Below are positions 1-8,102 of a DNA stretch of 36,791 nt, in pieces. The notes beneath the pieces are model-generated. The model worked only from the letters and a program-made list of their open reading frames with translations. It was not told the origin of the DNA and ran no database searches. Source of the DNA: Spirochaetaceae bacterium bin103. Lineage in GTDB: Bacteria; Spirochaetota; Spirochaetia; SZUA-6; Bin103. How positions within the stretch are numbered: position 1 is the first letter of the stretch; each line of letters opens with the position of its first letter. Location: contig MPNH01000053.1 in assembly GCA_002238925.1 (NCBI GenBank), forward strand, positions 1-36,791, in the 5' to 3' direction. The translations under genes were made by a program, and so were the position numbers.

Positions 1-1750
1 CGCCGGCTCCCACCGCCGCCAGCTCGGCGACCTCCGCGGCCGCGGCCGACGCTGGCGAAGCCGATGCCGCGGTCGACTCCGGTCGCGGAGTGCGGCCACC
101 CGGCGCCGGACCGCCCGCGCCGGAGCGCTTCCAGGCGTAGTAGTCCCAGCCGCCGTGATACAGGCGCACGCGGTCGCGCGACACCTCCAGCACCTTGGTG
201 GCGAGTTGCTCGATGAAGTATTCGTCGTGGGACGCGAACAGGAGGGTGCCGGCGTAGCTGCGCAGGGCCTGGGTGAGCACGCTGATGGCGCTCAGGTCCA
301 GGTGGCTGGTGGGCTCGTCGAGCAGCAGCAGGTTGGCGGGCTCCAGCAGCAGGTGCACCAGCGCCACGCGGCTGCGCTCGCCGCCGCTGAGTACCGACAG
401 CGGCTTGAATACCTCGTCGCCGCTGAACAGAAACGCACCGAGCAGGTTGCGCACCCGCGGCACCATGTCGGTTGGCGCCACCGCCTCCATGTACTCCAGG
501 ACGCTGCCGGAGCCGGTAAGCTGCTCGGCGCGATCCTGCGCGTAGTAACCGACGGTCACCCCGGTGCCCAGGGTTACCTGCCCGCCGGAGACCGGCGCGG
601 CGCCGGCCAGGGCGCGCATCAGCGTCGACTTGCCCACCCCGTTTTCGCCCACCAGCGTCGCTCTGCCCGCCCGTTTCTCGCCCACCGGCGGGAGCCGGTC
701 GCCGCGGTCCAGCTCCAGGTCCAGGTCGCGAATCACCTCGTGGTCGCCGTAAGACAGGCACAAGCCGGAGCCGCTCAGCGCCCGCCGACCGCCCTTGGGC
801 GCCGGCGGAAAGCTGAACGCGATATGCGACTGCACCGGCGGCGGCTGCAAGGGCACCATGCGGTCGAGCAGCTTGACGCGGCTCTGCACCAGCCGCGCCT
901 TGGAAGAGTTGGCGCGGAACTTGCGCACGAACGCCTCCATGCGGGCGATCTCCTCCTGCTGGCGCTCGTAAGCGTCGGCCATCTGCTCCAGCTCCGCCTC
1001 GCGCCGCACCAGGTAGCGCGAGAAGCTGCCGGCAAAGATGCGCAGCTTGCCGCGGTAGATTTCCGCCACCTGGTCGCAGGTGCGGTCCATCAGCATGCGG
1101 TCGTGCGCCACCAGCAGGTAGCCGCCGCGGTAGGAACGCAGGTACTGCTCCAGCCACTGCCGGGCCTCAAGGTCAAGATAGTTGGACGGCTCGTCGAGCA
1201 GCAGCAGGTCGGAGGCTTCCAGCAGCAGCTTGGCGAGTGCGATGCGCATCTGCCAGCCGGACGAGAAGGTGGCGGTGTCCTGCTCCATGTCGCCGGGGCC
1301 GAACCCGAGACCGCCGCTTACCCGATCCAGGCGCGCGGCGCGGTCGGCGGCGCCGTCCGGGCTGACCTGCTCGCCGAGCTCACCGTAGCGGGCCAGCAGG
1401 CGGTCCAGGTCGTCGGCATCGGCCGTGTCGGCCATCTGGTCCTCGATGCGGCGCAGTTCCTGTTCGGCGGCCAGCTCGCGAGTGAACGCCAGCGACAGCT
1501 CCTCGTGCAGGGTGCGGCCGCCGTGCTCCACGCCCGACTGCGCCAAGTAGGCAATGCTGACGCCGCGCTTGGCGATGACCCGCCCACTGTCGGCGCCGGA
1601 CTGGCCGGCGATTACCCGCATCAGCGTCGACTTGCCGCTGCCGTTGGCGCCGCACAGCGCGATGCGGGCGCCGCGGTCGATGGTCAGGCTGATGTCGTCG
1701 AGCACCACCTGCTCGCCGTACGCCACGGCTATTTCGGTGAGCGTTACCAT
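1..1750 (-). CDS. ABC-F family ATP-binding protein (3' end outside the window)
   Basis: This is a soluble tandem ABC ATPase of the ABC-F class, whose members act on the ribosome in translation rescue or antibiotic protection rather than in transport. Domain 1 has Walker A GANGSGKST at residues 34-42, the signature FSSGWQMRIALAKL and Walker B LLLLDEPSNYLD. Domain 2 has Walker A GENGVGKST at about residue 370, the signature LSGGERSRVAL and LLLLDEPTSHLD. Between them lies the charged linker (RKFRANSSKARLVQSR) typical of ABC-F. No membrane segment is seen. The frame stays open through position 1, entering an Ala/Pro/Gly-rich tail after the family's LYHGGWDYYAWKRS stretch, so the C-terminus is missing. 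The ATG shares one base with the upstream stop (TGATG), indicating translational coupling to the SH3 lipoprotein gene. The family is certain; the subfamily is not assigned. Confidence 0.93.
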   Translation of the reverse strand, partial: MVTLTEIAVAYGEQVVLDDISLTIDRGARIALCGANGSGKSTLMRVIAGQSGADSGRVIAKRGVSIAYLAQSGVEHGGRTLHEELSLAFTRELAAEQELRRIEDQMADTADADDLDRLLARYGELGEQVSPDGAADRAARLDRVSGGLGFGPGDMEQDTATFSSGWQMRIALAKLLLEASDLLLLDEPSNYLDLEARQWLEQYLRSYRGGYLLVAHDRMLMDRTCDQVAEIYRGKLRIFAGSFSRYLVRREAELEQMADAYERQQEEIARMEAFVRKFRANSSKARLVQSRVKLLDRMVPLQPPPVQSHIAFSFPPAPKGGRRALSGSGLCLSYGDHEVIRDLDLELDRGDRLPPVGEKRAGRATLVGENGVGKSTLMRALAGAAPVSGGQVTLGTGVTVGYYAQDRAEQLTGSGSVLEYMEAVAPTDMVPRVRNLLGAFLFSGDEVFKPLSVLSGGERSRVALVHLLLEPANLLLLDEPTSHLDLSAISVLTQALRSYAGTLLFASHDEYFIEQLATKVLEVSRDRVRLYHGGWDYYAWKRSGAGGPAPGGRTPRPESTAASASPASAAAAEVAELAAVGAG

Positions 1751-3627
1751 CAGCCGCCGCCCCCGTCGCTCCCCGCAGCCCCCGCGAAGTACATCACCAC
1801 GGCGGAACGGTTCACCTCGCGCACCTCCAGCGCGGCCGCGGCCGGCTCGGCCGGGGTCAGCCGAACCCCGTCGCCATCATAACTGAGCAGCAGGGTGAGC
1901 TCCGCCGCCCACGGAATCGGTTGCATGTACTCCGGCACGTATTCCGCCTCGGAGCCGGGCGCTTCACCGGTGCCGGCCAGAACACCCGCGGCAAGGCCGC
2001 CGTTGCCCGGGTCCGCATCGTTGCCGACCGCGGCGACTGCCGTTCCGGCGCCGGAGCCGTTCTCCGCCGCACCTGCGTCCCCCGCGACGGCGACCGTAGC
2101 CGCCGGGCCGGCGCCCGCTCCGGAAACGGTGCCGCCGTCCGCGTCGGTCCGCGGCCCGGCCGGCGGTAGCGCGCCGCCCTGGCCGGCACCGGGTTCGCCC
2201 GCACCCGTCTCGCCAGCGTCATCCTCGCCTGCCGCCGCGCCTGCCACGGCGGTGCCGGCTCCCGCTTCGGCGCCGGAGTTGCCGTCCGCGGCGCTCCCGG
2301 TTGGCGGGGCCCCGGTCTGGACGCCGGTGTGCGGCACGGCAACCGCCCGGACGCCGCCGCCTGCTCCGGGATCGGCCGCACCCGCCCCGCCAGCGGCGTC
2401 CTCGCCGGCCAACGCCGCCGCCGCCGCCGCCGCCGCCGCGGCGCGCTCCGGGCCGTCGAACAGCAGCGTCACGGCCACGTCGTAGCTGCCGCGCAGCGGC
2501 GCGCCGAGCACGTAGCGAAAATCCACCACCCCGGTACCAGGCAACCCGTCCGCCACCCAGCGCGGCACCAGCGCCTCGTACCCGCGCCAGCGGAAGCGCC
2601 CCTCCCCGGTCAACTCGATGGTGCCGTAACCGCCGCTGCGCAACAGCGGACCGCGTTCCAGCAGGGCCGCAAACAACCGCTCGCGGCGCGCCCGCTCGGC
2701 GGCGATCAACTCCTCCACTTCCTGCTCCAGCTCGACGAACACCTCGGTAATCTGGCGCCCGTCATCCACGTACGAGAACGCCAGCGCGCCGCTGCCGCGC
2801 ACCGTGAAGCGCGCCGGGCTGGGGTCGCCGCCGCCGGTGGCCAGCACGTAGCGCCCGTCCCCTACCCGCTCCACCGCCCGGTACGGGAACTCGCGCTCGC
2901 GCTGCGCCGTGACCAGCCGGAACACGCGCGCCTCCGGATCGGGAAACAGCCCGTACTCGGGGCGCAGGCGCAACAGATCGAAGCGGTGGCGCAGCACCAT
3001 GGACAGAAACTCCTCGGGCCGCCACGCCGTGGCCAGCACCCGCTCCAGCCTGGGGTCGTCGGCATGCAGCCGGACCGCCTCGGCGCGCGGATCGCCGGCC
3101 GCCTCGAACACCGGCAGAAACTCTCCGAACGTAAATCCCTCGGTGCCGTCCTCGGTCAGCACCCGGTACCAGTAGTTCTCGAACGAGCCCACCTGCTCCC
3201 GCTCGGCACCGCGCGCTATTACCTTGGTCACTTCCAGTTCGCGCAGCTTGTACACGATGCCGGCTGTGGCCGACGCCTCCGCCCGCACCGGCAGGCCGCG
3301 GCGCACCGCGTACGCGAACAGATCCACGAATTCGGCATACCGGGCGGCAAACTCCGCCGCCGGCTCAGGTTCGGAGAACACCCGCACCCGCCAGCGCGGG
3401 GCCACCGGCACCGGATCTTCGCTCCGGTCGGCGCCTGCCGCGCGCACCAGGTAACGGTCCTCAATGGTCGATTCCTCCACCACGTCGACCACGGCGCCGT
3501 TGGCCACCGGACCGCCGTCGCTCCACAGCACCACGCCGGTGCCCAGCGACGGTTCGCCGCACGAAACCAACGCCAACGCGATCACTACCCCGCCGGCGAA
3601 GGCTCCGAACGCGCGGCCCGGCGTCAC
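1750..3627 (-). CDS. SH3-domain lipoprotein with long low-complexity C-terminal half
   Basis: Predicted envelope lipoprotein of about 625 residues. The chosen GTG start overlaps the stop of the lytic transglycosylase by 4 bp (GTGA) and gives a short signal peptide ending in the lipobox ALVSC (Cys about 23). An ATG further upstream in frame lies inside the transglycosylase gene and would bury the signal peptide. Residues about 105-175 (from YAVRRGLPVRAEAS, then WYRVLTEDGTEGFTFGEFL) look like a bacterial SH3 domain, a fold that often binds peptidoglycan peptides. The second half contains a poly-Ala run and roughly 150 residues of Ala/Gly/Pro/Asp, then a short ordered tail (YVPEYMQPIPWAAELTLLLS). 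Position directly after a LysM transglycosylase supports a cell-wall role; the exact function is unknown. Domain call moderately sure, lipoprotein call strong. Confidence 0.8.
   Translation of the reverse strand: MTPGRAFGAFAGGVVIALALVSCGEPSLGTGVVLWSDGGPVANGAVVDVVEESTIEDRYLVRAAGADRSEDPVPVAPRWRVRVFSEPEPAAEFAARYAEFVDLFAYAVRRGLPVRAEASATAGIVYKLRELEVTKVIARGAEREQVGSFENYWYRVLTEDGTEGFTFGEFLPVFEAAGDPRAEAVRLHADDPRLERVLATAWRPEEFLSMVLRHRFDLLRLRPEYGLFPDPEARVFRLVTAQREREFPYRAVERVGDGRYVLATGGGDPSPARFTVRGSGALAFSYVDDGRQITEVFVELEQEVEELIAAERARRERLFAALLERGPLLRSGGYGTIELTGEGRFRWRGYEALVPRWVADGLPGTGVVDFRYVLGAPLRGSYDVAVTLLFDGPERAAAAAAAAAALAGEDAAGGAGAADPGAGGGVRAVAVPHTGVQTGAPPTGSAADGNSGAEAGAGTAVAGAAAGEDDAGETGAGEPGAGQGGALPPAGPRTDADGGTVSGAGAGPAATVAVAGDAGAAENGSGAGTAVAAVGNDADPGNGGLAAGVLAGTGEAPGSEAEYVPEYMQPIPWAAELTLLLSYDGDGVRLTPAEPAAAALEVREVNRSAVVMYFAGAAGSDGGGG
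2414..2437. repeat. (GCC)8 trinucleotide run coding poly-Ala
   Basis: Eight perfect GCC units lie in the SH3 lipoprotein gene and give part of an uninterrupted Ala run on the minus strand. Such triplet runs can change length by slippage without breaking the frame. Confidence 0.85.
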
Positions 3628-4985
3628 ACGAATCCCGAAATGTCCGGCGGCGCCCACCGATACGGCACGCGCAGCACCTGTCCCGGATGCAACGTGCTGC
3701 CTGCGTTCAGATCGTTGGCAAACGCCAGCGACTCGACCGTGGTGTCGTGCTGCCGTGCGATCTTCCACAGGGAATCGCCGCTCGCCACCTGGTACTGCGC
3801 CGCGAACATGCGCAGGTCACGCGGCGCGGAAATGGTCAGATCGGTGGGATCCATACCCTCGATCAACGGAATGTGCAGCGCGCTGCCGACGTGCAGCCGG
3901 CGCGGGTTGACGCCGCGGTTGTACTCGCGGATCAGCGCCTGGCTCACCCGGTACGCCTCGGCCAGCTCGGAGATCGTGTCCCCGGTGCGGACGGTGTGGC
4001 GATGAAACCGGATCAGGTCGGTACCGGAGGCGAGCACGTCGGTAAGCCGCTCGTAGAAATGCGCCGGCACCTTGATATGGTGCGCGTCCGCGCCGCCCCG
4101 CATCGGCGTCAGGCCGTAACGCAACTCGGCGTTGGCGCGTTCCAGCACGCCGCGCGGCACGCCGGCGATCTGGCCCAGTTGGCGCAGTTCCAGACCGCCG
4201 TGCGGCACCGGCACCCGGCGCCATCGGTGCAGCGCGTCCAGCCGCGGCCACTGGTCGGCCGGCAGGTTGCGCAGCGCCAGCAGCAGCCCGAAATAGCGCG
4301 GTACGAACTCGCTGGTTTCGCGCGGCAGCAGGCCACGCCGCTGCAGCTCCCAGTAGTCGTGAGTGCCGCCGTAGCGAACCGTGCTGCTTACCCGGCCCAG
4401 GCCGGCGTTGTATGCCGCCAGCGCCAGCTCCCAGTTCCCGAGCTGCGAGTGGTTCCACTTGAGCACGCGCAGCGCCACGTCGGTGGCCTTCCAGAAATCG
4501 CGCCGTTCATCGACCAGCTCGTCGGTCACCAGGCCGTAGTGGCGCGCCGTGCTGCCCATCAGCTGCCACAGCCCGGCCGCTCCCGCCGACGAAGTGGCGC
4601 TGCTGAAGAATCCCGACTCGATGCCGGGCAGAAACAGCAACTCCGGCGGCATGTCGTGGCGCTCGAGCTCGCCGAGTATGTAGTGGGCGAAAAAGCTCGC
4701 CCGGTCCACCACCCCGAGCAGCCAGCCCCGCGAAGCGGCCGACGAATACTGGTTTGCATAGTGACGGACGCGCGGATGGTCGGGAATCTTGAGCGTGGCC
4801 GGCACCGCCTGGCGCAGCGACTGCGCTCCCGCCGGCTGCGCGGCGGCAAACAGCGCCGCGGCCGCCAGCACGACCGCCGCGGCAGCGCCGGCGCGCGGCA
4901 GCCACCGCCACGAACGCTGCGCTGCGGACCGGGCTGCGGACCGGGATGAGAAATGTGCCATGGTCATCGTTGTCATCGTTGTCAT
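3624..4985 (-). CDS. MltD-like lytic transglycosylase with two LysM domains
   Basis: Periplasmic murein hydrolase that cleaves the MurNAc-GlcNAc bond to form 1,6-anhydro ends. A hydrophobic signal peptide (AAAAVVLAAAALFAAAQPAGA) ends near residue 54. The SLT domain carries the catalytic Glu in PGIESGFFSS (E123) and the family strings SSAGAAGLWQLM, ARHYGL, DERRDFWKAT and WELALAAYNAGLGRV. Two LysM repeats follow (HTVRTGDTISELAEAYRVS and YQVASGDSLWKIARQHDTT), which anchor the enzyme to glycan strands. Length 453 matches MltD-type proteins. The ATG forms a 4-bp ATGA overlap with the preceding TPR lipoprotein gene; a 9-bp repeat at the start gives the odd N-terminus MTTMTTMTM with several possible initiators. 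The 3' end overlaps the SH3 lipoprotein gene by 4 bp. Confidence 0.93.
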   Translation of the reverse strand: MTTMTTMTMAHFSSRSAARSAAQRSWRWLPRAGAAAAVVLAAAALFAAAQPAGAQSLRQAVPATLKIPDHPRVRHYANQYSSAASRGWLLGVVDRASFFAHYILGELERHDMPPELLFLPGIESGFFSSATSSAGAAGLWQLMGSTARHYGLVTDELVDERRDFWKATDVALRVLKWNHSQLGNWELALAAYNAGLGRVSSTVRYGGTHDYWELQRRGLLPRETSEFVPRYFGLLLALRNLPADQWPRLDALHRWRRVPVPHGGLELRQLGQIAGVPRGVLERANAELRYGLTPMRGGADAHHIKVPAHFYERLTDVLASGTDLIRFHRHTVRTGDTISELAEAYRVSQALIREYNRGVNPRRLHVGSALHIPLIEGMDPTDLTISAPRDLRMFAAQYQVASGDSLWKIARQHDTTVESLAFANDLNAGSTLHPGQVLRVPYRWAPPDISGFV

Positions 4986-4989
4986 CGTT
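4963..4989. repeat. Three tandem copies of GTCATCGTT over the transglycosylase start
   Basis: Three perfect 9-bp units span the end of the TPR lipoprotein gene and the first codons of the transglycosylase. On the minus strand they read as repeated Met-Thr-Thr codons, so extra or fewer units would stay in frame and add or remove initiator codons. Confidence 0.85.
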
Positions 4990-6043
4990 TTTCACCGAGG
5001 AAGATACCGGCCCACTCCCAGCCGCCGTCGACATCCGGATCGGCCTTGAAGTCGACGCGCCGGAAGTACAGGTACCAGGTCTTGACCCGGTACGACCATC
5101 CGGTGGTCCGGATGAACGCCTCGTCGGCGTTGGAGTCGGCATCGAAGGCGTCGTCGAAGCGCACCTTCGACAGCGAGAACGCGGACAGATCGAACACCGG
5201 GGACGAAGTCTCGTCGGCCACCTGCTGCTCCCACGACATGGCGAAAAAGCCCGCCTTGGACCGCAGGCGCTGCAGCGCGCGCCGGTCACGCAACGCCACC
5301 GCCCGCTTGAGCTCGTCCACCAGGACGTTCAGATCATCCATCACCCAGCTCTTGTCGGAAAAGTGAATGTTGACCTTGCCGAGCACCTCCCGGCGGCCGT
5401 TGGGAAAGCCGGGAATCTCCGCGTCGTCATGCTGCAAGTACACTTGGTAGGCGGCCACCGCCTGCTCCCACTCACCGAGCGCCTCGTAGGCGCGGCCCAG
5501 GAAAAAGTGGCTGCGCCCCAGGTCGATGGCGTCGCCGAATCGTCCTATCAAATCCTTGTACAGCCCCACCAGACGCTGCGGATCCTGCTCCAGCACGATC
5601 AGCTCGCCCAGCGCGGTAAGGTGGATCGACCGCCCCCGCACCGCCGCGTCGGTGTAGTTGCGCAGGATGCGCTCGTAGTAGTGCGCCGCCAGCGGGTTCT
5701 GCCCCAGGTCGCGGTACCCCTCCGCGACCGCCATCAGGTAGTACGCGTTGTAGGGATCCGCCGGGTGAGTCTCCACGTAGGTGGCCAGGAACATGAGTTG
5801 ACGGCGCGGCGCGCCGGCCGCGCGCAATGTCTTCGAAATCTCCTGAACAATCATGAAACGCTGGTCGGCTCCCCCTCTCTCCTGCTCAAGCAATGCCAGC
5901 AACTCACCAATCTGACGGTCGTAGGACCGATTACCTGACCGATATTCCAGGTGTTCGCTGCGGCATCCGGTGAGCACGGTACCCGCCGCTGCCAGCAGCA
6001 ACACGCCGGCGGCAGCCGCAACACTCCGTAGTGGGATATCCAA
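4982..6043 (-). CDS. TPR-containing lipoprotein
   Basis: Predicted lipoprotein of 353 residues with lipobox TVLTGC (Cys 27). The middle is a run of TPR-like helical pairs (for example YNAYYLMAVAEGYRDLGQNP, then HFFLGRAYEALGEWEQAVAA), a scaffold for protein-protein contacts. The C-terminal 110 residues (from SDKSWVMDDLNVLVDELKRA) are ordered but not recognised. The start is a TTG; a GGAGG lies 12 nt upstream, and no ATG or GTG in frame would leave an intact signal peptide. It begins 24 nt after the barrel gene and overlaps the transglycosylase by 4 bp, so it is probably co-translated and may help position wall-remodelling enzymes. That role is inference. Confidence 0.85.
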   Translation of the reverse strand: MDIPLRSVAAAAGVLLLAAAGTVLTGCRSEHLEYRSGNRSYDRQIGELLALLEQERGGADQRFMIVQEISKTLRAAGAPRRQLMFLATYVETHPADPYNAYYLMAVAEGYRDLGQNPLAAHYYERILRNYTDAAVRGRSIHLTALGELIVLEQDPQRLVGLYKDLIGRFGDAIDLGRSHFFLGRAYEALGEWEQAVAAYQVYLQHDDAEIPGFPNGRREVLGKVNIHFSDKSWVMDDLNVLVDELKRAVALRDRRALQRLRSKAGFFAMSWEQQVADETSSPVFDLSAFSLSKVRFDDAFDADSNADEAFIRTTGWSYRVKTWYLYFRRVDFKADPDVDGGWEWAGIFLGEKR

Positions 6044-6067
6044 GATGCCGGCCAGCCTCCGGCGCGG

Positions 6068-6646
6068 TCAGAACGCGATGCTGACGTCGATGCCCGCGCG
6101 GATCAGGAAGCCGAAACCGTAGTTCGCCAGCGTCCCGTCGCTGTCGTCGCCGTCCAGGCCGGTCAGTTCGTTGAACCGCCACGCGTAGCCGAACCTGCCG
6201 TACGGCCCGATTACCACCGAATCGCCGAGCACCAGCCGGTACCCCAACTGGGTCATGAACCCGAGCGTGTAGGTGTCCGCTTCGTCGTCGCCGTCGCTCG
6301 CATACACGTAGGCCGGGCGCAGCGCGATGCCGGCGAACAAGCCTTCCGGAGCGAGATTCTGCGGATAGTAATTGGCGCCGATCTGACCTTCGATCGACCA
6401 GAGGTCCCACGCCTCATTGATCGACTCGGCAAACCACAGGCTATACTCGGGATTCTCGTAGCCTCCCCGGACGAAGATGCTCACGTCGTCGAGCAGCACC
6501 TGCTCGAACGACCCCGAGTAAATTCCAAACACCGGCCCGCCGACGTCGATCCCGATCAGGGTGTCCCGATCCTCGAACTGGGCGAACACGGGGCTGACGA
6601 CGAACGCCAGCAGCACACCAACGGTGCAGAGACGACTTCGTTGCAT
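6068..6646 (-). CDS. Small outer-membrane beta-barrel protein
   Basis: Predicted 192-residue protein with a clean signal peptide (MQRSRLCTVGVLLAFVVSPVFA, cleavage before QFED). The mature part alternates polar and hydrophobic residues with aromatic belts (SIFVRGGYENPEYSLWF, LFAGIALRPAYVYAS, TLGFMTQLGYRLVLG, VVIGPYGRFGYAWRF) and ends in a terminal Phe (AGIDVSIAF), the usual Bam recognition residue. Size suggests an 8-strand barrel. No specific family is recognised. The ATG has no Shine-Dalgarno; a perfect TATAAT lies 7 nt before it, so the mRNA may be leaderless. It is the first gene of the envelope operon that follows. Confidence 0.85.
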   Translation of the reverse strand: MQRSRLCTVGVLLAFVVSPVFAQFEDRDTLIGIDVGGPVFGIYSGSFEQVLLDDVSIFVRGGYENPEYSLWFAESINEAWDLWSIEGQIGANYYPQNLAPEGLFAGIALRPAYVYASDGDDEADTYTLGFMTQLGYRLVLGDSVVIGPYGRFGYAWRFNELTGLDGDDSDGTLANYGFGFLIRAGIDVSIAF

Positions 6647-6653
6647 GCGGAAA

Positions 6654-6659
6654 ATTATA
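6654..6659 (-). promoter_or_regulatory. TATAAT -10 element directly before the barrel gene
   Basis: Perfect consensus TATAAT on the minus strand, 7 nt from the ATG at 6646. Transcription would begin at or next to the start codon. No good -35 is seen at 16-18 bp (TGGCCT at 17 bp). Confidence 0.6.
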
Positions 6660-6708
6660 CAGCCCCGCGCCCGTCCAGGCCAGCGAGCGCCCGAACAAAC
6701 CAGAACGA

Positions 6709-7785
6709 TCAGTCCAGGCGCCAGTCCACGCCGTGCTCGGCGGTGGCGCCCCGGAACCACTCGATTACCTCGGGGTGGTAGGGGATGCCGTCGCGGCGCC
6801 GCTCCGCCTCGGTGAGCGCCTCCGGGTAGCCGGAGTAGAGCACCTTGCCGGAGCCGGCCACGGGGGGACACTCCAACAGGTCGGTCAGGTACTGGTCCAG
6901 ATCGGCGACAAACTCGTCCGGATCGCAAAAGCAGGCGATGTCATAGGCCAGGAAGTGGTGCGCCGAGCCGGCGCGGCGCCGCTGACCGGCCCCCGAGGCG
7001 CACAGCACCGAGGTCAGGATCTCGCCGATCACGCTCAGCGCGTAGCCCTTCTGCGAGCCGCCCTCGCGGGTCGACCCCAGCGGCAGCAGCATCAGCTTGT
7101 CGGGCACCGGCACCTCTTCCATGATCGGGTTGCCGTGCTCGTCGGTGACCCACCCCGGCAGCACGTTTTGCCCCAGGCGCCGCGCAAGCTGCAGCTTGTT
7201 GCCGGCCACCACGCTCGGTGCGGCGTCGTAGATGAACGGCGGGTTGCGCTCGGCAGGCGCGGCGAACGCCATCGCGTTGAGCCCCAGCAGCGGCTTGGTG
7301 CCGAAGGTGGGCACCATGGCCACGCCGCCGGCGGTGGTGGCCTGGCCGAGCATGCGGTGCTCCAGCGCCATCTGCGCGTAGTAGGAACACGGCCCCAGGT
7401 GGCGGCAGTTCATTACGGATACGCTGCCCACCCCGTACTCGGCGGCGCGCTCGATCGCCTGCCGCATGCCGAGCGGCGCCACCACCATACCGTGCCCGCC
7501 GTCGCCGTCGATCACGCAGGCGGCCTTGTGGTCGCGCGCCACGCGCCACTTCGGGGTGGGGTTGTACCCGCCGCCGGCGAGCTGGCGCAGATACTGGCGC
7601 AGCATGTTGCTGACCCCATGCGTGTCGATGCCGCGCAGGTCCGCGTACATCAGCACGTCGGCGGTCTGCCGGGCATCGTCCGCCGGCATGCCGACCGCCT
7701 CCAGCAGCCGCTCGGTAGTCCAGCGCATCGCCGCCTCCGGCACGCGCACCGCGATCTCGTCGGGGACCTGAAAGTTCTTCAGCAC
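6709..7785 (-). CDS. Ldh_2 family (malate/L-lactate type) NAD(P)-dependent oxidoreductase
   Basis: Member of the fold that includes L-sulfolactate, ureidoglycolate, 2,3-diketogulonate and malate dehydrogenases, which use NAD(P)H on 2-oxo acids. Visible family features are GIDTHGVSNM (catalytic-region His), VIDGDGGHGMV, a Gly/Ala-rich GGVAMVPTFGTKPLLGLNAM and REGGSQKGYALSV near the C-terminus. The GTG start is fixed by a strong AAGGAGG 7 nt upstream; the frame extends further 5' but without a better initiator. Length 358 is normal for the family. Cytoplasmic. The substrate cannot be read from the sequence, and no pathway partner flanks it. It is upstream of, and possibly read through into, the envelope operon (62 nt gap containing its own -10). 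Confidence 0.88.
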   Translation of the reverse strand: MLKNFQVPDEIAVRVPEAAMRWTTERLLEAVGMPADDARQTADVLMYADLRGIDTHGVSNMLRQYLRQLAGGGYNPTPKWRVARDHKAACVIDGDGGHGMVVAPLGMRQAIERAAEYGVGSVSVMNCRHLGPCSYYAQMALEHRMLGQATTAGGVAMVPTFGTKPLLGLNAMAFAAPAERNPPFIYDAAPSVVAGNKLQLARRLGQNVLPGWVTDEHGNPIMEEVPVPDKLMLLPLGSTREGGSQKGYALSVIGEILTSVLCASGAGQRRRAGSAHHFLAYDIACFCDPDEFVADLDQYLTDLLECPPVAGSGKVLYSGYPEALTEAERRRDGIPYHPEVIEWFRGATAEHGVDWRLD

Positions 7786-8102
7786 GGTCGATCCTCCTTG
7801 TTGCCATCGTAGCACCAATCCCCTGGCGCCACCCCTCACCACTCGCAAGCCGGCGCTTCCGCCCCAGAAGCACAGGCAACGTGATCGGATGCACGATAAT
7901 CATGATGGGGCCGAAAAATTGCATGACGGTAGACATCGCCGGGAATGTCGTTTGCATTTCCCCGCGGTCGTCCGTACGCCCTTGAAACGCGTCCATGAAC
8001 ACTCGATGTGATGTTGGTGAAACACGGCCACAATAGGCGCTGAACGCTGCCGTCATAGGTATTCCACCATGTGTTCCACTTGTTCAGAAAAAGGTGTAAA
8101 AG
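7786..8102. other. Divergent intergenic region
   Basis: About 317 bp separate the dehydrogenase (minus) from the first M30 lipoprotein (plus). Shine-Dalgarno sites for both lie at its ends (AAGGAGG on the minus strand at 7793-7799; AAGGTG on the plus strand at 8091-8096). A minus-strand stretch inside it could code a short hydrophobic peptide (from MSTVMQFFGPIMIIV), but I see no start signal for it. No convincing promoter pair was found. Confidence 0.5.

Noticed and set aside
155..1882. Long plus-strand open frame opposite the ABC-F gene
   Set aside because: It is the complement of a gene with clear Walker motifs; the protein is Arg/Gln/His-rich with no recognisable domain, a GC-content shadow.
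6941..8056. Minus-strand frame with a hydrophobic start (MQFFGPIMIIV) running into the dehydrogenase
   Set aside because: It has no start signal, and most of its length is an out-of-frame reading of the Ldh gene.
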